From positions 5,966,001-6,030,000 of the forward strand of contig NZ_NETK01000001.1 in NCBI RefSeq assembly GCF_002343915.1: a stretch of 64,000 nt of DNA, read 5' to 3'. Origin of the DNA: Nannocystis exedens (lineage in GTDB: Bacteria; Myxococcota_A; Polyangia; Nannocystales; Nannocystaceae). Under the pieces are notes generated by a model that was not told the DNA's origin, did not search any database, and saw only the letters and a list, made by a program, of their open reading frames with translations. A program made the translations under genes and the position numbers. Positions 42,072-49,640 of the stretch are shown here, piece by piece; position 1 is the stretch's first letter, and each line of letters begins with the position of its first letter.

Positions 42072-43376
42072 TCAGGAGGCCCGCACGACCCGGACGCCGC
42101 CCAGGGGTCCGAGCGACAGGTTGCGCCGCACCGGCCGCGGCGGCGCGGCGTCGACCAGCCGCAGGTCGTACTCGGGCACCAGCACGGCGAGGGCCTGCTT
42201 CATCTCGTACAGGGCGAAGGCGGCGCCGATGCAGCGCCGGTGGCCGCCGCCGAACGGCGTAAACTCGAACGGCGAGACCTTGCGGCCGAGGAACCGCTCG
42301 GGCCGGAACACGTGCGGATCGGGGTAGAGCGTCGGGTCCTGGTGGAGCAGGGCGGTGCCGACGGCGATCCCGGTGCCCGGCGCCAGCTCGTAGCGACCGA
42401 GCTGCAGCGGCTTCACCAGGGTGCGCGGCGCCATCGGCAGGATCGGCCACAGGCGCAGGACCTCGTGGCACACGGCGTCGAGGTAGGGCAGCGCCGCCAC
42501 GGCCTCGTAGTCGGGGTCCGGGCCGAGCGCGACCAGCTCGGCGCGCAGCCGGGCGAACACCGACGGCGCCCGCAGCAGCCACGAGATGGCCCACGCCAGC
42601 GCGATCGCGGTGGTCTCGTGGCCGGCGAACAGCAACGTGTGCAGTTCGTCGACCAGCTCGTCGTCGCCGAGCGCCCGCCCGTCCTCGTCGCGGACCGCGA
42701 GCATGAGGCTGAGGATGTCGTCTCCGGGTTCGGCCCGGCGCGCGGCGATCTGCGAGCGCGTGAGCGCCTCGGCCCGCGCACGAACGGCGGCGAAGCGGCG
42801 CCACGGGCTCAGCGGCCCGAGGTCGCGCTGGAGGACGCGGGAGAACAGCAACGACGGGTGCAGCGCCTCGATCGCCCCGACCAGCGCCTCGCCGACCTCG
42901 GCGGTCCGCTCGGGGTCGGTGACGCCGAACACGGCGCGCACGATCACCTCGAGCGAGATCGCCTGCGTCGTGCGCTGCATGACGAACGGCTCGCCGACCC
43001 GCCACGCGCCGGCGTGACGTCGCGTCGCCTCGCGGATGATCGCCCCGTACGAGCGCATGCGGGCGCCGTGGAACGGCGGGGTCAGCAGTTTGCGGTCGCG
43101 GCGGTGGCGCTCGCCGCTGACGACGATCAGCGAGTGCCGGCCGAGCACCGCGGCGAGGTGCTCGGTGCCGAACGAGCGGGTGGCGTCCGGGTCCATGGTG
43201 AAGATGATCCTGGCGAGCTCGGGCTGACCGGTCACGACCAGCCGCTTGCCGCCGAGGTGGAACGCGAACGGGTCGCCGTAGCGCCGGCTGCACGCGGCGA
43301 AGAAGCCGTAGGGGTCGACGGCGAAGCGATAGGCGGCGAGCGGGGCGAGGCGCGGCCCGGGCACGGGGCGTGACAT
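42072..43376 (-). CDS. cytochrome P450
   Basis: A 434-residue P450 with all signatures: I-helix FAGHETTAIALAW, K-helix EVLRLWP (ExxR), PERF-type FRPERFLG, and haem loop FGGGHRRCIGAAFAL with Cys382 as the haem ligand. It would hydroxylate or epoxidise a hydrophobic substrate, with electrons from an unlinked ferredoxin/reductase. The KETE/ALYEMK pattern and the Pro-rich N-terminus without membrane anchor suggest a soluble CYP-like enzyme of secondary metabolism or lipid oxidation. The ATG at 43376 has GGAAGG upstream; the longer GTG at 43391 is not preferred. Divergent from the universal stress gene. Confidence 0.95.
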   Translation of the reverse strand: MSRPVPGPRLAPLAAYRFAVDPYGFFAACSRRYGDPFAFHLGGKRLVVTGQPELARIIFTMDPDATRSFGTEHLAAVLGRHSLIVVSGERHRRDRKLLTPPFHGARMRSYGAIIREATRRHAGAWRVGEPFVMQRTTQAISLEVIVRAVFGVTDPERTAEVGEALVGAIEALHPSLLFSRVLQRDLGPLSPWRRFAAVRARAEALTRSQIAARRAEPGDDILSLMLAVRDEDGRALGDDELVDELHTLLFAGHETTAIALAWAISWLLRAPSVFARLRAELVALGPDPDYEAVAALPYLDAVCHEVLRLWPILPMAPRTLVKPLQLGRYELAPGTGIAVGTALLHQDPTLYPDPHVFRPERFLGRKVSPFEFTPFGGGHRRCIGAAFALYEMKQALAVLVPEYDLRLVDAAPPRPVRRNLSLGPLGGVRVVRAS

Positions 43377-43407
43377 GCGTCCACCTTCCACCGGATCGGG
43401 GGTGTAC

Positions 43408-43420
43408 TACAATAGCGGCA
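43408..43420 (+). promoter_or_regulatory. -10 element giving a leaderless universal-stress mRNA
   Basis: TACAAT (43408-43413, 5 of 6) lies only 6 nt before the ATG at 43420, where transcription would start. No clear -35 is seen and no ribosome site exists. Confidence 0.4.
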
Positions 43421-43965
43421 TGACTCCCGCGCGCGCCCCCTTCACCAAGATCCTGGTGCCGGTCGACTTCTCACCGGCGAGCGACGAGCACATCGCCGCC
43501 GGCCAGGCGGTCGAGGTCGACGGCCAGTACATCGAGTTCTCGCCCAGCTCCGTGCGCAGCGTGGTCCTCGCGGCCGACCTCGCCCGCGCCAGCCTCGGCA
43601 CCGTGATCCTCCTCCACGTCACGCCCGCGCTCAACTACAGCACGATGTACGCCGGCAACCTCAGCGTCGGCCTGTCGTCGCAGGTGCTGACCGACGTCCA
43701 CGAGGCGGCGCAGAAGACGTCCAAGGCCGCGCTCGAGGTGATCGCCCACCGCCACTGCGCCGGGGTCCAGGTCGTCATCGAGGCCCGGCCCGGGGTGGCG
43801 GTCAGCGTCATCATCGAGGAGTCGGAGAAGAAGGGCGCCGACCTGATCGTGCTGGCCGCGAGCGGTCGCTCGCGGGTCGCCCGGTTCTTCGTCGGCAGCA
43901 CCGCCGACCGCGTCATCCGCGAGGCGATCTGCCCGGTCCTCGTGATCCCCGCGCTGCACGAGTGA
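43420..43965 (+). CDS. universal stress protein (UspA family)
   Basis: 181 residues: TKILVPVDFSPASDEH opens the Usp fold and GADLIVLAASGRSRVARFFVGSTADRVIREAICPVLVIP is the C-terminal signature with the ATP-loop pattern (G..R......GS). An extra ~30-residue segment after the first strand (AAGQAVEVDGQYIEFSPSSVRS) is unusual for the family and separates it from compact UspA proteins. Cytoplasmic stress or redox adaptation role. ATG 43420 is preferred over an upstream in-frame ATG at 43375. A hairpin array follows the stop. Confidence 0.88.
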   Translation: MTPARAPFTKILVPVDFSPASDEHIAAGQAVEVDGQYIEFSPSSVRSVVLAADLARASLGTVILLHVTPALNYSTMYAGNLSVGLSSQVLTDVHEAAQKTSKAALEVIAHRHCAGVQVVIEARPGVAVSVIIEESEKKGADLIVLAASGRSRVARFFVGSTADRVIREAICPVLVIPALHE

Positions 43966-43983
43966 GCCCCGCGCGAGACGCCG

Positions 43984-44027
43984 AAAGGACATGGCCCTGA
44001 GCGCATGCTCCAAGGGCCATGTCCTTT
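43984..44027. terminator. 14-nt repeat array folding as a 15-bp hairpin after usp
   Basis: AAAGGACATGGCCCT (43984-43998) pairs perfectly with AGGGCCATGTCCTTT (44013-44027). Within, GAGC-GCAT-GCTC forms an inner hairpin. CATG anchors are at 43990, 44004 and 44018, exactly 14 nt apart. It begins 18 nt after the stop codon. Confidence 0.8.
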
Positions 44028-44117
44028 GGGAAAGATCGAGTCGTGCAAGAAGCAAGAAGGTGGGAGCGGTGCGACGCGCGGCGCGCCGACCAGCGCGCCG
44101 GACCGAGGTCCGACCGG

Positions 44118-44297
44118 CTAGGCCGCGCGCGGCATCGGCGCGACCGGCTCGGGTTCGGCGGGCGCGACGACGGTCGGCTCGGTCACGCGCGGGCGCGTGG
44201 CGACCATTTTCAGGCCGGCGTAAAAGGGCCGATCGATGACGGCGGCCGTGAAGCGTTCGGCGAAAATCATGCGGGCGGCGAGTCCTGTGTGGCGCAT
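44118..44297 (-). CDS. candidate small protein (59 residues)
   Basis: From ATG 44297 to TAG 44118: a 59-residue frame beginning MRHTGLAARMIFAERFTAAV and continuing IDRPFYAGLKMVATRPRVTEP, then a Pro/Ala/Glu/Val tail. Third codon positions are almost all G or C, and the first 35 residues look like an amphipathic helix plus a short strand. On the minus strand TTGACG (44331-44326) lies 17 nt before ATGGTT, which would start the transcript at or next to the ATG. No homologue is recognised. Confidence 0.45.
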   Translation of the reverse strand: MRHTGLAARMIFAERFTAAVIDRPFYAGLKMVATRPRVTEPTVVAPAEPEPVAPMPRAA

Positions 44298-44629
44298 GCC
44301 GAAACCATTGGCGAGGCCCCAGGATCGTCAAATCAAGGCGGCATTAATGTGGCCATGATGGCCGCAGACCGGGCCAGAGCGCGTGTTTGCGGCCATCGGG
44401 GCGCGATGGGTGTCGTTGAAGACACACTCGACGTCGCATGACGCTCGTCGGGCGGTTTACGATGCGTCGCAGAGGGCCCGCCGCGAGTACGAGGCCGGCG
44501 CATGACGACGTCGCGTGACGCGAGCGAGAGGCGCCGCGCGCCACGACCTCGACGTCGCTGCGCGCCTCGCGGGTGACCGCAGGCACTGGACCTCGCGCCC
44601 GCGTCGGCGGTAGCATCTGCCCGCGGACG
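44298..44629. other. intergenic stretch, nothing clear
   Basis: Contains the possible promoter of the 59-residue frame (44326-44331) and a locally AT-rich spot (GCATTAATG near 44343). No other gene, RNA or repeat is convincing. Confidence 0.4.
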
Positions 44630-45831
44630 CTACGGCGCCTTCGCCGACACCTCGTCGGCCGACGACGTGCACTCGCGGATCGCCAGGGCGCGCTGATAGG
44701 CGCAGTTCCACTGTACGAGCTCGGCGCTGAGCCGCTTGGCCTCGTCGGCGTCGGCCTCCGCGACCGCCTCGCCGTAGCCCTGCCAGGCCTGCAGGTGCGC
44801 GGCCTCGTCGAAGCCCTGACCCTTGAGCTTTTCGGACATGTCCGGAAGGACAACTCGCGTGTAGGCCATGCCCTCGGCCGCGGTGGCCATCGCCGCCGCG
44901 CTGCCGAGCGGGCCCTTGGCGGCGGGGGTGAGCGCCTCGTCGCAGTACTTGCGGGCGCGCTTGACCAGCGCCAGGGCGATCTCGCGCTCGATCGCGTCGG
45001 CGTCGACCTTGGTGGGGGGGCCGTGAGGGCGGTGTCGACGACGGCGATGCCCGGGGTGTTGCGGTCCTTCAGGCGGTCGCGCAGGTCCTCGAACACGCCG
45101 CGCGCGCGCGCCAGCGGCACCGGGTCGCTCTTCTCTTTGGCCTCGGCGAGGGCGCTCATCAGCCGGCGGTGCGCCAGGCGGAACCACGTCTTCTCGATGA
45201 CCTCGTGCCCGGGCAGCAGGGCCTTGTCGATCGTCGTCGGGTCGCCGCTCGCCAGCGCCGCCTCGCCGGCCGCGAAGGCGGCGTCGATCTCCTCGGCGAG
45301 GCCGGGCTCGGCGCCAGCGACCTCAACCGCGAGCGGCTTCAGGGCGACGTCCCAGGCGCAGCGGGCGGCCGCCCACGCGGCCTCGCGTCCCTCCTTGTCC
45401 TCGGCGGCGTGCTTCAGGCGCTCGCGCATCCACTGGGCGATCGAGCCCTCGATGCGGGCGCGGAGGAAGGCGAAGCCGGCGGGGGACGTGTCGACCAGCA
45501 CCGCGGCGATCGCGGCGTCGTCGTGGCGGCCGGTCGCCGCGTCGCTGGCCTTCACCCACGCCTGCAGCGGCGTCCCCGTGTAGGCGACCGGCGCGTTGCC
45601 CCTGTGCTCGCGCAGGGCCGCGAGCGGCGCCGCGGCGGCGTCGCACAGCGGGTCGCGGGCCTTCGCGGGCGTGGGCGCGGGCTCGGCCTTCGCGGGCGCG
45701 GGCTCGGCCTTCGCGGGCGGGGCCGGTCGGGCGCTCGGGGCGGCCTCCGACTTGGCGGCGGGCGCGGTCGCGGGCGCGTTGCAGGCGGTCCCGGCGAGCG
45801 CGAGGACGAGGACGAGGGCAGCGCGGAGCAT
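44630..45831 (-). CDS. lipoprotein with apparent frameshift
   Basis: The 5' part, from ATG 45831, encodes MLRAALVLVLALAGTAC (lipobox GTAC, Cys17), an Ala/Pro/Lys/Glu linker and ~190 residues of helical domain with Cys-containing helices (DPLCDAAAAPLAAL, AAARCAWDVALKPL). Near 45014-45020, in a run of seven G (C on the coding strand), the frame is lost; the continuation (TKVDADAIEREIALALVKRARKYCDEALTP to ADEVSAKAP) is in another frame and ends at 44630. Adding one C rejoins TALTAPP to TKVDAD, giving ~400 residues. Sequencing undercall, real decay or slippage are all possible. A 14-nt repeat (44837/44851) sits in the second part (VLPDMSEKLKG). Function unknown. Confidence 0.72.
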
Positions 45832-45923
45832 GGCCGCAGGATATCGCGGAAACCCCGGCGCGGACCCCGGCGCTCGGCCCCGGACTTTACGCGGCGGCCG
45901 CGGCCCGCTAGCGTGGCCGCACC

Positions 45924-46343
45924 ATGGCTGTCAGCGTCGGCGGTGACGAGGGCGACGCCCTCAACGAGATCAACGTGACCCCGCTGGTCGACGTCCTCCT
46001 GTGCCTCCTGATCATCTTCATGGTGTCGGCGCCGCCCGCCACCAACACGCAGATGCCGCTCGACATCCCCACCCAGTCGAAGGTGCAGGGCGCGGCCGAT
46101 CCGAACGCGACCTTGCTGCTGTCGATCGACGCCGGCGGGGTCGTCAAGCTCGGCTCGCAGGTGATCGCCGGCGACACCGACAGCGTCGTCGCGGCGCTCA
46201 AGGCCAACCAGAAGGTCCAGAACGACGGCAAGCTGGCGATCGACGCCGCCCCCGGCGTCAAGTACGGCGAGGTGATCCGCCTGATGGCCGCGGCGCACGA
46301 CGCCGGCGTCGGCTCGGTCGGCATCGCCTCCGACAAGCTGTAG
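45924..46343 (+). CDS. ExbD/TolR-family biopolymer transport protein
   Basis: 139 residues: short cytoplasmic N-terminus, one membrane helix (INVTPLVDVLLCLLIIFMVSAPP) with the proton-channel Asp23 of the NVTPLVDV motif, and a periplasmic domain. It should energise outer-membrane transport (TonB-like) or envelope integrity (Tol) as part of an ExbB/ExbD or TolQ/R stator. No ExbB/TolQ or TonB gene is adjacent, which is unusual; the partner must be elsewhere. Confidence 0.9.
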   Translation: MAVSVGGDEGDALNEINVTPLVDVLLCLLIIFMVSAPPATNTQMPLDIPTQSKVQGAADPNATLLLSIDAGGVVKLGSQVIAGDTDSVVAALKANQKVQNDGKLAIDAAPGVKYGEVIRLMAAAHDAGVGSVGIASDKL

Positions 46344-46394
46344 GCGCCGGCCGCCCCGCCGCCCGCCGGCCGCCGGTGAGGGCCTCGCCGCCGA

Positions 46395-46412
46395 CCTGAA
46401 CTTCCGGCCAGG
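46395..46412. repeat. 14-nt repeat pair between exbD and mscL
   Basis: CCTG 46395 and CAGG 46409 enclose AAC-TTCC-GGC, an imperfect hairpin. Confidence 0.6.
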
Positions 46413-46534
46413 TCGGTCCGCGCCCGGACGGCGGACCGCGGACCGGGCTCATCCGTGGCGCGAGCCGCGGATCGCACTCCGTCGCGCGCCGTTCGCTGGC
46501 GTCGGCGTCCGACCTGGACAATAAATTGCCGCCG

Positions 46535-46978
46535 ATGCTCAGCGGTTTCAAGAAGTTCGCCATGCGCGGGAGCCTGATCGACATGGCCTCCGGCATCATC
46601 CTCGGCGCGGCGTTCGGCGCGATCGTCAAGTCGCTGGTCGACGACGTGATCATGCCGCCCATCGGCCTCCTCCTCGGCGGCGTCGACTTCTCCAACCTCT
46701 TCGTCGTCCTCAAGCAAGGCGCGCCGGCGGGCCCCTACGACACGCTGGCCGCCGCGACCTCGGCCGGCGCGGTGACGATCCGCTACGGCGTGTTCCTCAA
46801 CTTCGTCGTCACGTTCCTGATCGTCGCGTTCGCCGTCTACCTGCTGATCGAGGCGATCCACAGGGCCAAGGAGCGCATGACCGAGAAGGAGGAGCAGGCC
46901 GCAGCGGAGCCGTCGTCGCAGGAGAAGCTGCTGATGGAGATCCGCGACCTGCTCAAGGCCCGCTCCGGCCCGCTGTGA
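46535..46978 (+). CDS. mscL: large-conductance mechanosensitive channel MscL
   Basis: 147 residues, family-typical. GFKKFAMRGSLIDMASGIILGAAFGAIVKSLVDDVIMPPIGLLLGG is the hallmark N-terminal helix and first membrane segment, the second membrane segment is YGVFLNFVVTFLIVAFAVYLLI, and a charged C-terminal helix (ERMTEKEEQAAAEPSSQEKLLMEIRDLL) bundles in the cytoplasm. It releases solutes during osmotic down-shock. ATG 46535 is preferred to the TTG at 46526. It converges with feoB. Confidence 0.97.
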   Translation: MLSGFKKFAMRGSLIDMASGIILGAAFGAIVKSLVDDVIMPPIGLLLGGVDFSNLFVVLKQGAPAGPYDTLAAATSAGAVTIRYGVFLNFVVTFLIVAFAVYLLIEAIHRAKERMTEKEEQAAAEPSSQEKLLMEIRDLLKARSGPL

Positions 46979-47000
46979 CGGCCCGCGGCGCGCTGCCGGT

Positions 47001-47032
47001 CCTGTCCGTGCGGACAGCGCCCTTCGGGCACG
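47001..47032. repeat. 14-nt repeat hairpins between mscL and feoB
   Basis: CCTGTCC-GTGC-GGACAG (47001-47017) and GCCC-TTC-GGGC (47019-47029); anchors CCTG 47001, CAGC 47015, CACG 47029. Placed between two converging genes, it may end both transcripts. Confidence 0.65.
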
Positions 47033-49207
47033 TCAGGTGTACCCGAGCGCGCGTCCGACCTGGTAGACCAGCACCGCCAGCCCGTAGGCCAGGGCCGACA
47101 TGGTGGCGAACATCACCAGCGGCCACTTCCACGAGCGGGTCTCGCGGCGCACGACCGCCAGCGTCGACATGCACTGGCAGGCGTAGACGAAGAAGATCAT
47201 CGCCGCCAGGCCCTTCAGCGGGGTGTGGCGGCGCGAGCCGTCGGGCTCGCGGGCCTCGCGGAGCTTCTCGCGCAGCGGGGTCTGGTTCTCGTCGTCGGCC
47301 TCGATGCCGTAGACCAGGCCGAGCGTGCTGATCATGACCTCGCGGGCGGCGAAGCTGCCGAGGATGGCGATGCCCATGCGGAAGTCCTGGCCCATCGGCT
47401 GCAGCACCGGCTCCATGGCCTTGCCGATCCGGCCGCCGATCGAGTGGATGATCGGCGAGTCCTCGTCGGTCGCTTGCAACATGTCCTCCGGGACATGCGC
47501 GGCTGCCCCTTGCGACATGCCCTCGGGGACATGCGCGGCCGGGTCGACCTGGACGGCCTCGGCCACCGCGCGCCCGCCGTCCGGCGCGTCCGGCGGGCGG
47601 GGGAAGCTGAGCAGCACCCACAGCACGACGGTGACGGAGAGGATGACGGTGCCGGCCTGGCGGACGAAGTCGGCGGTGCGGTCGTAGACGTGGAGCAGGG
47701 TGTTGCGCAGCCGCGGCAGGCGGTAGGGCGGCAGCTCGAGCACGAACGGCGGGGTCGGGCCGCGCAGGGCGGTGCGCTTCCAGATCGCGCCGGCGGCCAG
47801 GGCCGAGACGGTCGACAGCGCGTAGAAGCCGACCAGCATCAGGCTGCCGACGGTGAACGGGCCGACGCGGTCGTCGGCGGGGAACAGCGCGCTGATGAAG
47901 AGGACGTAGATCGGCAGGCGCGCGCTGCAGCTCATGAACGGGATCATGAGGATCGTGGCCAGGCGATCGCGCGGGTCGGTGATCGTGCGGGTGCCGAGGA
48001 TCGCCGGGATCGCGCAGGCGTAGCCGCTGAGCAGCGGGACGAAGGCGCGCCCGTGCAGGCCGACCCGGGCCATCAGCCGGTCGACGAGGAAGGCCGCGCG
48101 CGCCATGTAGCCCGAGTCCTCGAGCACCCCGAGCAGCAGGAACAGCAGGGCGATCTGCGGCACGAACACCAGCACGTTGCCGGCCCCGGCGAGCACGCCC
48201 TGGGTCAGCAGATCGGTGAACACCCCGGGCCCGAGCGCGGCGGCGACCTGCTCCGAGAGCCAGCCGATGAGCGACTCGATCGCGCCCATCAGCGGCTCGG
48301 CCCAGGTGAAGATCGAGCTGAAGATCGTCGCCATGACGCCGACGAAGATCAGGAGCCCCCACACCCGGTGGGTCAGGACGCGGTCGATCGCGGCCGAGCG
48401 GCTCATCGCCGGCGCCCGCTCGCGCTGGGCCGCGGTGAAGCCGATCTCGGCCAGCAGGGCGTCGACCTCGCGGTAGCGGGCGATCACCCGCGCGTGCGCG
48501 GCCGCGGTCACGTCGGCGGCCGGGTGCGCGGCGAGGGCGGCCCGCTCCTCCGCGGTCGCGCCGGCCAGCTCGAGCGTGCCCGCCGCGGCCGCCGACACCA
48601 GCCAGCGCCAGCGGGCGGCGCCGATCCCGGGCGGCGCGGGCAGGGCGTCGTCGTCGGCCAGGAGGCGCGCGCGCAGCGGTGAGATGGCCTGCGGGACATG
48701 TTCGATCGAACCTAGCGCTTCGACCAGGCGCGCGATGCCCTCGCCGGTGCGCGCGACCGTCGGCACGACCGGCACGCCGAGGGCGCGGGCCAGCGCCGCG
48801 GGGTCGACGGGCATGCCGGCCTCGGCGGCGACGTCCATCATGTTGAGGGCGACGACCAGCGGGCGGCCGAGCTCGAGCAGCTGGACGGCGAGGTAGAGGT
48901 TGCGGGCCAGGTTGGCGGCGTCGAGCACGAGGGCGACGACGTCCGGCGGGTCGCCCTCGGCGCCGGCGAGGCAGCGGAACGCGACCGCCTCGTCCTCGGC
49001 GATCGGGGTGAGGCTGTAGGTGCCGGGCAGGTCGAGGACGGTGATCGGCCGGGCCGGCGACAGGCGCGGCACGACGGCGCCGGCGCGGGTCTCGACGGTG
49101 ACGCCGGCGTAGTTGCCGACCTTGTGGCGCGCGCCGGTCAGCTCGTTGAAGAGGCTGGTCTTGCCGACGTTCGGGTTGCCGGCCAGGGCCACGCGCAGCG
49201 GCGTCAT
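47033..49207 (-). CDS. feoB: ferrous iron transporter FeoB
   Basis: 724 residues. Residues ~1-165 are the GTPase domain (G1 GNPNVGKTS, G3 DLPGTYSL, G4 LNMMD), then the helical GDI domain, and from ~285 the membrane region with two Gate motifs (LLSGYACAIPAILGTRTI, MIPFMSCSARLPIYVLF). It imports Fe(II) across the inner membrane. Between membrane helices, at about residues 556-583, lies an insertion encoded by two 14-nt repeat pairs (47481/47495 and 47517/47531), read as AAHVPEGMSQGAAAHVPEDM. Its ATG overlaps the feoA stop (ATGA). Confidence 0.97.
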   Translation of the reverse strand: MTPLRVALAGNPNVGKTSLFNELTGARHKVGNYAGVTVETRAGAVVPRLSPARPITVLDLPGTYSLTPIAEDEAVAFRCLAGAEGDPPDVVALVLDAANLARNLYLAVQLLELGRPLVVALNMMDVAAEAGMPVDPAALARALGVPVVPTVARTGEGIARLVEALGSIEHVPQAISPLRARLLADDDALPAPPGIGAARWRWLVSAAAAGTLELAGATAEERAALAAHPAADVTAAAHARVIARYREVDALLAEIGFTAAQRERAPAMSRSAAIDRVLTHRVWGLLIFVGVMATIFSSIFTWAEPLMGAIESLIGWLSEQVAAALGPGVFTDLLTQGVLAGAGNVLVFVPQIALLFLLLGVLEDSGYMARAAFLVDRLMARVGLHGRAFVPLLSGYACAIPAILGTRTITDPRDRLATILMIPFMSCSARLPIYVLFISALFPADDRVGPFTVGSLMLVGFYALSTVSALAAGAIWKRTALRGPTPPFVLELPPYRLPRLRNTLLHVYDRTADFVRQAGTVILSVTVVLWVLLSFPRPPDAPDGGRAVAEAVQVDPAAHVPEGMSQGAAAHVPEDMLQATDEDSPIIHSIGGRIGKAMEPVLQPMGQDFRMGIAILGSFAAREVMISTLGLVYGIEADDENQTPLREKLREAREPDGSRRHTPLKGLAAMIFFVYACQCMSTLAVVRRETRSWKWPLVMFATMSALAYGLAVLVYQVGRALGYT
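48683..48714. repeat. 14-nt repeat array inside feoB
   Basis: GATG 48683, CATG 48697 and CCTA 48711. It encodes LGSIEHVPQAI on the minus strand, in the loop after the G domain. Confidence 0.5.
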
Positions 49208-49434
49208 AGCCTCACCGCCTCGATCCGCGCGGCCTCGGCCTTGCGCAGCGACACGTGACAGCCGCGGACCTGCAGCTCGAGCGGGTCGCCGAACGGCGCC
49301 CGCTTGACCAGCACCACCACCGTGCCCGGCGTGAAGCCCATCTCGAGCAGCCGCAGCGCCAGCGGCCCCGCGCCTCCGACGAGGGTCACGCGGGCGCGTG
49401 CGCCGAGCTCGAGCTGCGCCAGGTTGAAGGCCAC
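49204..49434 (-). CDS. feoA: FeoA-family protein
   Basis: 76 residues from GTG 49434: FNLAQLELGARARVTLVGG, ALRLLEMGFTPGTVVVLVKRAPFGDPLELQVRGCHVSLRKAEAARIEAV is the SH3-like FeoA fold. FeoA is a small cytoplasmic partner needed for FeoB iron uptake. The overlap ATGA with feoB implies translational coupling. No Fur box is apparent upstream, although the region holds a 14-nt repeat pair (49500/49514). Confidence 0.92.
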   Translation of the reverse strand: MAFNLAQLELGARARVTLVGGAGPLALRLLEMGFTPGTVVVLVKRAPFGDPLELQVRGCHVSLRKAEAARIEAVRL

Positions 49435-49640
49435 CGCCCGCGGAGCTTGGCGCCGGCCCCCGCACGCGGTCAAGCGCGGCGTGCGAGGTCCACCCGCTGC
49501 CTGCCGTTCGGGACAGGTCTGCGGGAGAGATGACCCCGAGGACAGCTCACGCGGCCGGCCGCGCCGCGCGGAAAACTCACGCGACCAGGCGCAAACCGGC
49601 GGGCGGGCGCGACCGTGGCGGGCCGCTATGCTGCCCCGTC

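Noticed and set aside
44019..44441. Plus-strand 140-residue frame after the universal stress gene
   Set aside because: Arg/Gly/Ala-rich, starts inside the hairpin array and lacks domain features; the minus-strand 59-residue frame is more gene-like.
45924..46343. Full Ton/Tol energising cluster around ExbD
   Set aside because: No ExbB/TolQ, TonB or TolA gene is found on either side.
49435..49640. Fur box upstream of feoAB
   Set aside because: No 19-bp AT-rich inverted repeat of the GATAATGAT-type is seen; the region is GC-rich and holds a 14-nt repeat instead.
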